This document shows positions 8,081 through 15,925 of a DNA stretch of 64,000 nt, one piece after another. The position numbers were made by a program, and so were the translations under genes. The stretch's first letter is position 1. Each line of letters begins with the position of its first letter. The DNA comes from Labilithrix luteola (lineage in GTDB: Bacteria > Myxococcota_A > Polyangia > Polyangiales > Polyangiaceae): NCBI RefSeq assembly GCF_001263205.1, contig NZ_CP012333.1, forward strand, positions 2,108,001-2,172,000. The letters are read 5' to 3'. The notes under the pieces are model-generated. The model worked only from the letters and a program-made list of their open reading frames with translations, had not been told where the DNA came from and ran no database searches.

Positions 8081-9163
8081 CTACGACTGGGCGAACATCG
8101 CGCGGAAAATCTCGCGTGCGCGATGCAATTCGTCGATCGGCACCCACTCGTTCGGCCCGTGCGCCTGGGCGATGTCGCCGGGGCCGAAGACGACCGCATC
8201 GACCCCGTTCGCGGCCAGCACGGCGGCTTCCGTCCAGAACCCGAGGTCGATCGGAGCTGCGGCGATCTTGCCGAGGAGCGGCTCGAACGACTTCAGGTCG
8301 CGCGTGGCGAACGTGGGGTTGTCACGCGTGAAGCGTGTCTTCGCTTCGGGGAGGGCCTTCGCGATGATGGCTTCGAGCTCCGCGCGAATGGCCACGGTGT
8401 CGAACCCCGGCGGCGGCCTCAGGGAGACGACCAATCGGCCATGCGCGGGGATCACGTTGAATGCGACACCACCTTCGAGCTTGGCGAGGTTGAGGCACAT
8501 GCCCTCGAAGCCCTTGGGCCCGACGTCGCGATGTGCGCGCGCCCAATCGTCGAGCGCAACGCCGAGCCTCGAAAGCATGGCAATCGGCGAAGGCAGCTTG
8601 TCGGCGAGCGACGAATGCCCGCCAGGGCTCGTGACGTCGACCTCGAACGAGCCGATGCCGCGGTGGCGGGTGCCGGCACGGAGGTTCGTCGGCTCGCACA
8701 CGATCGCGCGCTCGAGACCGGCAAAGTGTGCACTGCCCACGAAGTCGCGAATGGCAACGCCACTCCACTCTTCGTCACCGGAGAAGAGAATGCCGGTATC
8801 GGTGGGCTTCGCGTCGTCGAGCGCCGAGAGAATGGCCGCGGCGGCGCCCTTGGTATCGGCCGCACCGAGCGCATAGAGGCGGTCACCTTCGATGCGCGGA
8901 ACGAACGGGTCGGACGACCAATCCGCGTTCGGGGGCACGGTATCGAGATGGGCGTTCACGAGCAGCTTCGGCCGCCCGAATCGCGCGTAGACGTACGATG
9001 ACGGCTTGCCTTGGGCCCTGGGCGCGTCGGCCACGGTGACCTCGTCGGCCCCGCGCGCCCGCAAAAGGGCAGCCAGGTGATCCGCGAGAGGGCGTTCGTT
9101 GCCCTCCTCGACGTCGGTACGGAAGGCGACAAGCTCGGCAAGAAGCGAGACCGGATCACTCAT
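8081..9163 (-). CDS. argE: M20-family deacetylase, ArgE/DapE type (probable acetylornithine deacetylase)
   Basis: A 360-residue di-zinc amidohydrolase. Metal ligands and base appear in order: H72-x-D74 in VNAHLDTVP, D103 in ALGAADTKG, the general base and ligand E131-E132 in SGDEEW, E157 in VCEPTN, and a final His in AQAHGPNE. The dimerisation lid between them (VDVTSPGGHSSLADKLPSP) is typical. It most resembles ArgE-type enzymes that remove the N-acetyl group from ornithine precursors, but DapE or another peptidase of the family cannot be excluded. The start ATG at 9163 opens with SDPVSLLAELVAF; the longer upstream extension is not family-like. The gene is divergent from 9377. Confidence 0.8.
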   Translation of the reverse strand: MSDPVSLLAELVAFRTDVEEGNERPLADHLAALLRARGADEVTVADAPRAQGKPSSYVYARFGRPKLLVNAHLDTVPPNADWSSDPFVPRIEGDRLYALGAADTKGAAAAILSALDDAKPTDTGILFSGDEEWSGVAIRDFVGSAHFAGLERAIVCEPTNLRAGTRHRGIGSFEVDVTSPGGHSSLADKLPSPIAMLSRLGVALDDWARAHRDVGPKGFEGMCLNLAKLEGGVAFNVIPAHGRLVVSLRPPPGFDTVAIRAELEAIIAKALPEAKTRFTRDNPTFATRDLKSFEPLLGKIAAAPIDLGFWTEAAVLAANGVDAVVFGPGDIAQAHGPNEWVPIDELHRAREIFRAMFAQS

Positions 9164-9376
9164 GACGTCGTGCCGATTATCCCGCCGACCGGCGGGCGTC
9201 CACATCGTCGCGCTCGTGGTGCACGGGTTCCGCAGAAAGGCACGCGCGTGAGCTCGCGCCGCACGTCGAGGTCGCAATTGAAGACCTGAGTGAGACCTCG
9301 CAACGCGGCGGTCTCCGGCCGCTCGCATTCGTCTTGCCGCGAGCAGCGCGCACGAGATCGGGTGGTAGGGTTTGGG

Positions 9377-9841
9377 ATGGCGAAAGACATCCTCTATGCC
9401 TACGTCGACGGCGCGGACCTCGAGAGCGTCGTCGATCAAATCGAAACTCGACTCGATGAGCTGGTCGGGACGCGCAGTTGGATTTCGTCGGACGTCTGGG
9501 TGGTCAACCAGCGCGAAGTCGAAGCCTCCAATGCCGTCCACTGGGATCTCGGACTGAACCTGGCCCTGCCGAAGAAGAGACCGGCGGGGTGGTTCGACGA
9601 CATCCAGGCAATCGTCGATACGCTCGTCGTCCTGCAACGCGAGACCGGTCGGCGATTCGTCATCGGTGTCTCGAACGAACGCACCGGGGAGACGGAAGAT
9701 CTCCTCTTCGTGCGCGACGGCACACCGGACATCGTGAAGCTTCGGACCGCCCTCGACGGCGCCGTCGAAACGTCACGTGCGGGTCGGCGCGCCGATGGTG
9801 GAACCGATAACGAGCGACCTCGTCCGACGTCGGCACGGTAG
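9377..9841 (+). CDS. hypothetical protein
   Basis: A 154-residue soluble protein starting at ATG 9377 (MAKDILYAYVDGADL). It alternates short acidic helices and strands and has the readable stretch WDLGLNLALPKKRP in the middle, then a strand-helix GRRFVIGVSNERTGE. The last 25 residues are Arg/Gly/Asp-rich and disordered-looking. No signal peptide, membrane segment or recognised motif is seen. Codon use matches its neighbours, which supports it as a real gene. It is divergent from the argE-like gene, with a 213-nt shared promoter region. Confidence 0.6.
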   Translation: MAKDILYAYVDGADLESVVDQIETRLDELVGTRSWISSDVWVVNQREVEASNAVHWDLGLNLALPKKRPAGWFDDIQAIVDTLVVLQRETGRRFVIGVSNERTGETEDLLFVRDGTPDIVKLRTALDGAVETSRAGRRADGGTDNERPRPTSAR

Positions 9842-9983
9842 AGACGAACCGGCACCGCCCGTTCGACGTCTCGAGGTTCCGAAGAAGTCGCTCGTATTCC
9901 GCGCGGAACAGACGGTGCGCTTCGACGGCAACGGGTCGAAGCGCAGGCCGTCGCTCCATGCTTCGAGGCGCGTCGAGAATCGA

Positions 9984-10718
9984 TCAGGTCATCGGCCAGC
10001 CGACACGCGACAGATCGGACCTGCGAAGCACCACCGTCTCGGTGTGGTTGCCCTTCGGGATGTAATAGTGGCTGCACATGACTCGGCTCCACACGGTGCT
10101 GATGAGGGCCATGCAGCCGCCCACGCCGCCCGCCAGCGTCCAGACTGCAAGCGAGGGTTTCGGCCCCGCAATCGACGCGAGGCCCGTCAGGATGCCTCCC
10201 ACGCCGACGACACCGAACAACATGCACTCACGAAGCGTGTTGATGGGGCTCAACCGGAAGTGGGTGACCTGATCGAACGTCGCCACCCCCGCGAGCTGTC
10301 CCTTGCGATAGATGGCGAGACGACGATCGGGTGAGAGCACCACCGAGGTGCGGCGCTTTCGACGCCAGAACTCCCAGAAGCCGAACACGAAGATGGCGAC
10401 GATGGCGCCGCCGGTGAGCTGCAGCATCGGCAGATCGAAGCCGCCTTCTTGGATGGCGGTGATCACAGCGCCGATCACGCCGAGAACCCCCGCCACGACG
10501 ACGGACGCCGGAAACCACCCGAAGGTCTCATCGATACGAGCCGCGGCCGGCACGTCGACGAGGCGGAGGGGAGGTGCGCCCATCCCTTGGGGACCGCCCG
10601 GTCCTGGCGGCGGCCCCGGCGGGCCATACCCCGGGGGTCCAAACCCCGGCGGACCACCTGGTCCCATGGGATGGGGAGGAGTACCGAAACCACCTGCGGG
10701 CGGTGCGCCGTAATTCAT
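9984..10718 (-). CDS. proline/glycine-rich membrane protein of unknown function
   Basis: The 244-residue protein begins with about 50 residues made almost only of Gly, Pro, Phe, Tyr and Met (MNYGAPPAGGFGTPPHPMGP...), followed by four hydrophobic segments (residues about 68-85, 97-115, 160-180 and 185-205). A basic WEFWRRKRRTS loop between helices 2 and 3 precedes a PH-like strand pair (VVLSPDRRLAIYRKGQLAGV). The Pro/Gly head resembles that of the 6153 protein. It may be a membrane-anchored scaffold, but no function can be assigned. Confidence 0.7.
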   Translation of the reverse strand: MNYGAPPAGGFGTPPHPMGPGGPPGFGPPGYGPPGPPPGPGGPQGMGAPPLRLVDVPAAARIDETFGWFPASVVVAGVLGVIGAVITAIQEGGFDLPMLQLTGGAIVAIFVFGFWEFWRRKRRTSVVLSPDRRLAIYRKGQLAGVATFDQVTHFRLSPINTLRECMLFGVVGVGGILTGLASIAGPKPSLAVWTLAGGVGGCMALISTVWSRVMCSHYYIPKGNHTETVVLRRSDLSRVGWPMT

Positions 10719-11194
10719 GCGCGCCCAAGGCTAGCGCAATCCCGATGGGTATGGCTCGGCCGATTGGCACGCCCCCGGCCGCTCGAAACGGTGCGTGTTC
10801 TCGGCTGGCTCCGTGGAGATTCGTCCCCGGCGACGTCGGATTCCCAACGCGACGGTCACGTGAACCCAAACGGAAACCGAACGAGTTCCGGGGCGGCGAG
10901 CACGCGAGCACGCGAGCACGCGAGCACGCCGAGCCCGTCACCAGTGAGGAACCGGCGCCGACCATCTGTACGCGATGACAGGTCAATCGGCTTGCCAGGC
11001 TCCGACGTCGATCGCCCATGCCGCGTCGCAGCACAGCGGGCCATGGACGGACGCTCCTCCCGGACAAAGAACGAGTCATTGCGGCCGGATATGGGCGGAC
11101 GCGTCGGCGTAAGACGATCTTCACGCTTCAATCGAGCGCTCGGTTGATCGGCGCAAGGGGCTTCTCGTAATCTCGATGGCAGGACGGTGACTTC
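10719..11194. other. intergenic region with a short tandem repeat
   Basis: No gene supported in these 476 nt. The segment holds four exact tandem copies of GAGCACGC at 10898-10929 and otherwise shows no clear promoter or structure. Confidence 0.5.
10898..10929. repeat. 4 x 8-bp tandem repeat
   Basis: Four perfect, contiguous copies of GAGCACGC. They are too short and unspaced for a CRISPR array; replication slippage is the simplest explanation. Confidence 0.8.
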
Positions 11195-11404
11195 ATGCCT
11201 GCCTCAAGTCTCCTAGACCTGGCATCGCGCCTCCGAGCATCGCTCGATGGGCCTACAATCTTCACCTGCATCAACACCCGTCTGATCTTGCAGACAGGTG
11301 TAAACCTCAAACAAATCTCTTCCGAGCAGGATCGCGACCCCGCCGTGATCCGCAAAGTGGAATCAGCGCTCGCGAACATGGGCGTCACGTTGGGAGCGAA
11401 GTAG
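11195..11404 (+). CDS. 69-residue protein upstream of the FIST sensor
   Basis: A small predicted soluble protein (MPASSLLDLASRLRASLDG...) whose stop is 2 nt before the start of the FIST-domain gene, so the two are almost certainly co-translated. The second half, LKQISSEQDRDPAVIRKVES followed by ALANMGVTL, reads as two helices and could be a small helix-turn-helix or a protein-binding module. I do not recognise the family. The tight spacing suggests a partner or regulator of the FIST protein. Codon use resembles its neighbours. Confidence 0.6.
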   Translation: MPASSLLDLASRLRASLDGPTIFTCINTRLILQTGVNLKQISSEQDRDPAVIRKVESALANMGVTLGAK

Positions 11405-11406
11405 TC

Positions 11407-12525
11407 ATGTCGCAATCCGCATTCTCGACCGAGAAAGACTCCCAACTGGCAGCGCGCGAAATCACGTCGAAGCTCACCGCCGCCGACGCTGCGCTGGTGG
11501 TGTTCTTCGCTCACGTCGACCACGACGGCGTCATCCTCGGCGATGCCCTTCGCAAAGCCTTCCCCAACGCCTCCGTGATCGGGTGCTCGAGCAACGGCTC
11601 GTTCGCAGACGGCGGCAACGCCCAGCACGCGGTCTCGGCGATGATCATCGAACGCGCCGTCGCGCCCACGTGCGCCGCGGACCTCGCGCGGATCGATGGC
11701 GGCGTCGACGTTGGCATCTCGGCGTCGACCGAGCGATTGAGCCGAAAGCTCGGACGCCCCCTGCGCGACATGCCCTACGACACGACGGTTGGCCTCGCCC
11801 TCGTCGAAGGCGCCACCCGACACGAAGAAGCGATCAATGCCGCCCTCGGCAACGCAGCTCCGTTCGTTCGCTTCGTCGGTGGCTCCGCCGGCGACGACAT
11901 CAAGTTCTCGAAGACCTGGGCCTACTGCGATGGCGAATTGGCGGCCGACGGCTGCGCGCTCGCCGTGCTGGGGACGGCGGTGCCGTTCGAGATCATCCAC
12001 GCGTGCAATTTCGAATCGACCGGCCGCTCCGTGAAGATCACGAAGGTAGGCACCGACGCGCGGATCGTCGAAGAGATCGACGGCATTCCGGCGACGACGT
12101 GGTTCGCCGAAGAGGCCAAGAAGTCCCCCGAGGAGCTCGGTTTCGGTGACTTCCTCATGCGGCCGCTCGGCCTCATGATCGAAGGCACCGCCTGGCTACG
12201 CAGCGGTGTCCGCGTCGAGGGCAAGGGCGTCCTCTTCGCTTGCCAGATCATCGAGGGCACGTCGCTCGACGTGATGCGTCCGCTCGACCTCGTGGCCGAC
12301 ACGCGCGACAAGCTCGCCGAGGTCGAAAGCCGACTCGGTCAGATTCAAAGCGCCGTTCTCTTCAATTGTGCCTATCGCATGATCGAAGCGAACATCCACG
12401 GCTCGACGGCCGCGTACCACGAAGTGCTCTCGCGGTTCCCGCATGCGGGCTGCCACACGAACGGCGAGACCCACCTGGGTCACATCAACCAAACGCTCGT
12501 CGGCGTAGCGTTCGGCAAGAACTGA
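11407..12525 (+). CDS. FIST-domain sensor protein
   Basis: A 372-residue protein with FIST_N followed by FIST_C, domains found in signal-transduction sensors of small ligands, some of which bind heme and nitric oxide (NosP). Landmarks are VIGCSSNGSFADGG near residue 58, VRFVGGSAGDDIKFSKTWAY in the middle, and the FIST_C motif SAVLFNCAYRMIEAN near the end with the GCHTNGETHLGHINQTLVG tail. There is no fused kinase, GGDEF or receiver domain, so output must go through another protein. Overlapping translation with the 69-residue gene makes that protein the first candidate. Confidence 0.88.
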   Translation: MSQSAFSTEKDSQLAAREITSKLTAADAALVVFFAHVDHDGVILGDALRKAFPNASVIGCSSNGSFADGGNAQHAVSAMIIERAVAPTCAADLARIDGGVDVGISASTERLSRKLGRPLRDMPYDTTVGLALVEGATRHEEAINAALGNAAPFVRFVGGSAGDDIKFSKTWAYCDGELAADGCALAVLGTAVPFEIIHACNFESTGRSVKITKVGTDARIVEEIDGIPATTWFAEEAKKSPEELGFGDFLMRPLGLMIEGTAWLRSGVRVEGKGVLFACQIIEGTSLDVMRPLDLVADTRDKLAEVESRLGQIQSAVLFNCAYRMIEANIHGSTAAYHEVLSRFPHAGCHTNGETHLGHINQTLVGVAFGKN

Positions 12526-12558
12526 TTCGCGCGCACCTGATTCGCTCGCACATCAGAC

Positions 12559-12619
12559 AAACGCCCGTGAGCCACGGACACGGCCCGCCGAGGGCTTCGG
12601 TCCGTTGCTCCGGGCGTTT
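12559..12619. terminator. long bidirectional hairpin terminator between convergent genes
   Basis: AAACGCCCG at 12559-12567 pairs with CGGGCGTTT at 12611-12619. Inside lies a second stem of 11 bp with one mismatch, and the apical loop can pair again. The A and T ends suit termination on both strands. It sits 33 nt after the FIST gene and 21 nt after the end of the deoxyhypusine-synthase-like gene. Confidence 0.7.
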
Positions 12620-12640
12620 CGCCGTTTCAGGCGACCGCGC

Positions 12641-13663
12641 TCAGGTGGTGTAGCGCGCGATCAGCTGCTTCGCTTCGGTGGGGTGCTGCTTGTACTCGAG
12701 AAGCGACGACAAGATCAGCGGCGCCACGATGGTCGCATCGGACTCGATGACGAACATCGGAGTGTCTTCCGTGAGCTTGTCCCAGGTGATCTTCTCGTTC
12801 GGCGTGGCGCCGGAATACGAGCCGTACGACGTGGTCGAATCGGAGATCTGACAGAAGTACGCCCACGGCTTCACGGGCTGCTCGAGATCGTACTTGATGG
12901 AGGGGACGACGCAGATCGGAAAGTCACCCGCGATGCCGCCACCGATCTGGAAGAACCCGACCCCGGCGCCCGACGAGAGCTCGCGATACTGATCGTAGAA
13001 CGCCGCCATGTACTCGATGCCCGACTTCACCGTGCTCGCGCTGCACTCGGCGTGCTTGACGTGGGACGCGAAGATGTTCCCGAACGTCGAGTCTTCGTAG
13101 CCGGGCACGACGACCGGAAGCTTCGCTTCCGCCGCGGCGAGGAGCCAGCATTCCTCCGGGCGCCCCTGGTGCAGCGTCGCCGGGATGGTCTGCACCAGCT
13201 CGTAGAAGTATTCGTGCCAGAAGCGGCGCTCGTTGTTCTCGGTCGCGCGCTTCCACATCGGGACGACGAACTTCTCGACGGCACGGAACGCCTCGTCCTC
13301 GGGGATGCTGGTGTCCGTCACCCGGCGCATGCGCTCTTCGAGAATCCGCGTGTCGTCCTTCTTGGTGAAGTAGCGATACTCGGGGAAGTCCTTGTAGCTG
13401 TCGTGCGCCACGAGCCTGAAGAGCGACTCCTCGAGGTTCGCGCCCGTGACCGAGAGCCCGTGGATCAACCCCGCGCGAATGGCGGGCGCGAGCGTGATGC
13501 CGAGCTGCGCCGAGGACATCGCGCCGGCGACGGCCCAGAACATGCGCCCGCCGCTCTCGATGTGACGGACGTAGGCGAGCAGAGCGTCGCGCGTGGCGCG
13601 GGCGTTGAAGTTCTTGAAGTTCCTGAGAACGAACTCGAGGGTGGGAAGCGACGACGTCGACAT
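12641..13663 (-). CDS. speY: deoxyhypusine-synthase-family protein, probable homospermidine synthase
   Basis: The 340-residue protein belongs to the DHS family: NAD-dependent enzymes that move the aminobutyl group of spermidine. Visible family features are SVTGANLEESLF near residues 71-82, FFQIGGGIAGDFP near 237-249 (nucleotide-binding glycines), and WDKL with K296 at the place of the lysine that forms the enzyme-substrate imine in eukaryotic DHS. Bacteria lack eIF5A, and DHS-like bacterial proteins have been shown to act as homospermidine synthases (SpeY), so a polyamine product is more likely than protein modification. The start ATG at 13663 follows GAGG at a good distance. The gene is divergent from the RegB-like kinase. 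Confidence 0.8.
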   Translation of the reverse strand: MSTSSLPTLEFVLRNFKNFNARATRDALLAYVRHIESGGRMFWAVAGAMSSAQLGITLAPAIRAGLIHGLSVTGANLEESLFRLVAHDSYKDFPEYRYFTKKDDTRILEERMRRVTDTSIPEDEAFRAVEKFVVPMWKRATENNERRFWHEYFYELVQTIPATLHQGRPEECWLLAAAEAKLPVVVPGYEDSTFGNIFASHVKHAECSASTVKSGIEYMAAFYDQYRELSSGAGVGFFQIGGGIAGDFPICVVPSIKYDLEQPVKPWAYFCQISDSTTSYGSYSGATPNEKITWDKLTEDTPMFVIESDATIVAPLILSSLLEYKQHPTEAKQLIARYTT

Positions 13664-13704
13664 GGTGATGGTTCCTCGGTGAGCCTCTGGCAAACAGCGC
13701 TTCG

Positions 13705-13760
13705 TAGCACTTCCGAGCACTCGCTAGCACGCGTAGCACGAATCAAGCGGTTCGTAGCAC
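13705..13760. promoter_or_regulatory. phased TAGCAC direct repeats upstream of the DHS-like gene
   Basis: TAGCAC occurs at 13705, 13725, 13734 and 13755 with a one-base variant (GAGCAC) at 13715. Spacings of 10, 10, 9 and 21 nt put all copies on about the same DNA face, as in multi-site regulator binding. The decamer TTCGTAGCAC recurs exactly at 13701 and 13751. The cluster lies in the divergent promoter region with the RegB-like gene. Confidence 0.5.
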
Positions 13761-13890
13761 GGCCTTTGCCCCCTTACGACGTTCTCTCGGCGTTCGCTCC
13801 CCGTTCCTGGGGCCGCGACGATTCGCCACGCCCTCGCGCGGCCGACCTTCGACTAAGAACCGGGCGACTCGCACTCGTTTCGAGCCGTGA

Positions 13891-15303
13891 GTGTTCGTCG
13901 TGCTTGCAGCGTCACCATCGCCTAGCTCCTCCGTTCCGCGCTCCGCTGGCATAACGCCCGTGGCCGAGCAATCATCGCGCGCGGTGAGCCGTCACGTTCT
14001 GTCCGGTCGGCCGGATCAAGCTCCGCACATCGACTCGGCCCCGACCATCGGGCTCGCTTGGCTCGTTCGTCTGCGCTGGGCGTTCGTGGTCGCGGAGATG
14101 TTCGTCGCCGCGGGCGTGACGTGGTTTCTCGGAACGCCCGTCGATGCTCAGGCGGTCGGTGCGGCGGCATCGGTGACCATCCTGACCAATCTGGCACTCC
14201 TCGGATGGTCCAAGCGCGGGCGGCCCACGTCGCGCATGCTCCTCGCGGCCGTCCTCGTCCTCGACGGCATGCTCCTCACGCTCGCGCTTCGAGCGTCCGG
14301 CGGCGCGATGAACCCCTTCTCCGTTCTCTACCTGGTTCACGTGGTGCTCGCCGCGCTCTTGCTCGACGGGCGCGCGACGCTCATCGTGGCCGGAACGACG
14401 TGCCTCGGATTCGGGACGCTGTTCCTCGGGACCGAGACGAGCCCGCACGCCCATCATCTCCACGGAGGGCACGAATCGCTCGACCTCCACTTGCGAGGGA
14501 TGCTCGTGGCCTATGCCGTCGCCGCGGCGTTCGTCGGGTACTTCGTTTATCGCGTGGCGCGCGCGCTCGAGCGGCGGGAACGCGAGATGGTCGCTCTTCG
14601 TGATTGGGCAGCGCGCACGGAAAAGGCGGCATCGCTTTCGACGCTCGCCGCGGGCGCGGCGCACGAGCTCGGAACGCCCCTCGCGACGATCGCGCTCGTG
14701 GCGAAAGAGCTCGAACGCGCCGCCGTCATGCCCGAGGGCCGCCTCGATCGGGCGTCGCTCTCGAGCGATGCACAGCTCGTTCGTGAAGAAGCCGAGCGGT
14801 GCCGCCGGATCATCGCCAAGCTGGCCTCCGATGCAGGGGCCGCCCAAGGCGCAGCACCCCGCGAGATCTCCACCGAGGCCGTCGTGACGCGCGTTCGAGC
14901 CTCGCTCGACAAGGAACGCTTGTCCGACGTCGACATCGTTTCAGCCGAACGCTCGGCGTTCGTGACGGTGCCCGACGAAACGCTCGTGCAGGTGCTCGTC
15001 AACCTCGTCTCGAATGCCCTCGACGCCTCCGCGCAGGAGAATCGGTCGCGCGTCGTGATGCGCGTCGGCGCGTTCGGAAGTCGCGTGGCCTTCTCGATCG
15101 AAGACTGCGGCAGCGGAATGCCGGAAGACGTTCTCTCGCGACTCGGAGAGCCATTCTTCTCGATGAAGAGCGGGCGCGGCATGGGTCTCGGTCTCTTCAT
15201 CGCGCGCAGCTTCGCCGAGCGCGTGGGCGGCTCGCTGACCGTCGAGAGCAGCGTCGGCCGCGGTAGCACGTTCGTCCTCGAAGTCCCTGGTGGCGTGCGA
15301 TGA
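13891..15303 (+). CDS. regB: RegB/PrrB-type redox sensor histidine kinase
   Basis: A 470-residue membrane kinase. Six hydrophobic segments span residues about 55-225, with the RegB ubiquinone-site motif GGAMNPF at 137-143. The H-box AAGAAHELGTPLATIALV puts the phosphorylated His at about H259. C304 in EEAERCRRIIAKL corresponds in context to the redox Cys of RegB. The ATP-binding N, G1 and G2 boxes follow (LVNLVSNALDAS, EDCGSGMP, SGRGMGLGLFIARS). A His-rich extracytoplasmic loop (H186-H200) is noteworthy. The start is a GTG at 13891; GTG at 13960 or 13984 are alternatives. The stop overlaps the start of the response regulator by 4 nt. Confidence 0.88.
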   Translation: MFVVLAASPSPSSSVPRSAGITPVAEQSSRAVSRHVLSGRPDQAPHIDSAPTIGLAWLVRLRWAFVVAEMFVAAGVTWFLGTPVDAQAVGAAASVTILTNLALLGWSKRGRPTSRMLLAAVLVLDGMLLTLALRASGGAMNPFSVLYLVHVVLAALLLDGRATLIVAGTTCLGFGTLFLGTETSPHAHHLHGGHESLDLHLRGMLVAYAVAAAFVGYFVYRVARALERREREMVALRDWAARTEKAASLSTLAAGAAHELGTPLATIALVAKELERAAVMPEGRLDRASLSSDAQLVREEAERCRRIIAKLASDAGAAQGAAPREISTEAVVTRVRASLDKERLSDVDIVSAERSAFVTVPDETLVQVLVNLVSNALDASAQENRSRVVMRVGAFGSRVAFSIEDCGSGMPEDVLSRLGEPFFSMKSGRGMGLGLFIARSFAERVGGSLTVESSVGRGSTFVLEVPGGVR

Positions 15304-15851
15304 GCCCCTCCTCCCCGCCCCGCTCGATCCTCGTGGTCGACGACGACGATCGCTTCCGCGAACGGTTGATTCGCGCACTCGCCGATCGCGGCCACGAGGT
15401 CCAGGGCGCGCGGAACGTCGAGGAAGCGCGCCGCTTGGCGCAAAGCGAAAGCCCGGAATGGGCCGTCGTCGACTTGCGCATGCCGGGGCCGTCGGGCATG
15501 GATCTCGTGCGCGACCTCGTCGCCATCGACCCGGCCACGCGCGTGGTGGTGCTCACCGGCTATGGATCCATCGCCACGGCGGTGGAAGCCGTGAAGCTCG
15601 GCGCCGTCGACTACCTGACGAAGCCGGCCGATGCCGATCAGATCGTCGCCGCCCTCGAAGGTACGACGAGGCGCACCGGTGACGGACACGCGGACACGGC
15701 AGAGATTCCGAGCCTGGCGCGCGTCGAATGGGAACACATTCAACGCACGCTCAACGACTGCAACGGCAACGTGACGCAAGCCGCCCGCGCACTCGGAATT
15801 CATCGGCGTTCGCTCCAGCGCAAGCTCTCGAAGAATCCCGTTCGCCGCTGA
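15300..15851 (+). CDS. regA: RegA/PrrA-type response regulator
   Basis: A 183-residue two-domain regulator. The receiver has the acidic pair in LVVDDDD, the phospho-acceptor D58 in VVDLRMPGPSG, the Thr in VVLTGYGS and the Lys in YLTKP. A short linker leads to a Fis-type helix-turn-helix (NGNVTQAARALGIHRRSLQR) at the C-terminus, as in RegA/PrrA/ActR. It is translationally coupled to the kinase (ATGA overlap). It probably controls respiratory or metal-linked genes, and the MbnP/MbnH cassette begins 74 nt downstream on the same strand, which makes it a likely target. Confidence 0.9.
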   Translation: MSPSSPPRSILVVDDDDRFRERLIRALADRGHEVQGARNVEEARRLAQSESPEWAVVDLRMPGPSGMDLVRDLVAIDPATRVVVLTGYGSIATAVEAVKLGAVDYLTKPADADQIVAALEGTTRRTGDGHADTAEIPSLARVEWEHIQRTLNDCNGNVTQAARALGIHRRSLQRKLSKNPVRR

Positions 15852-15925
15852 GCATCGTCGGGAATCGACAGGGCGCGACGACTTGCCACGCAGGCTGGCG
15901 AGACGCGCGTTGGTAGAGAGGCGAC

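Noticed and set aside
10898..10929. Tandem repeat considered as CRISPR
   Set aside because: No spacers between copies, 8-bp unit and no cas genes nearby.
12605..13954. 449-codon plus-strand frame opposite the DHS-like gene
   Set aside because: The minus strand carries the real gene; the plus frame is Arg/Glu-rich shadow and runs across the promoter region.
14547..15803. 418-codon minus-strand frame over the RegBA genes
   Set aside because: Shadow of the kinase and regulator; no recognisable domains.
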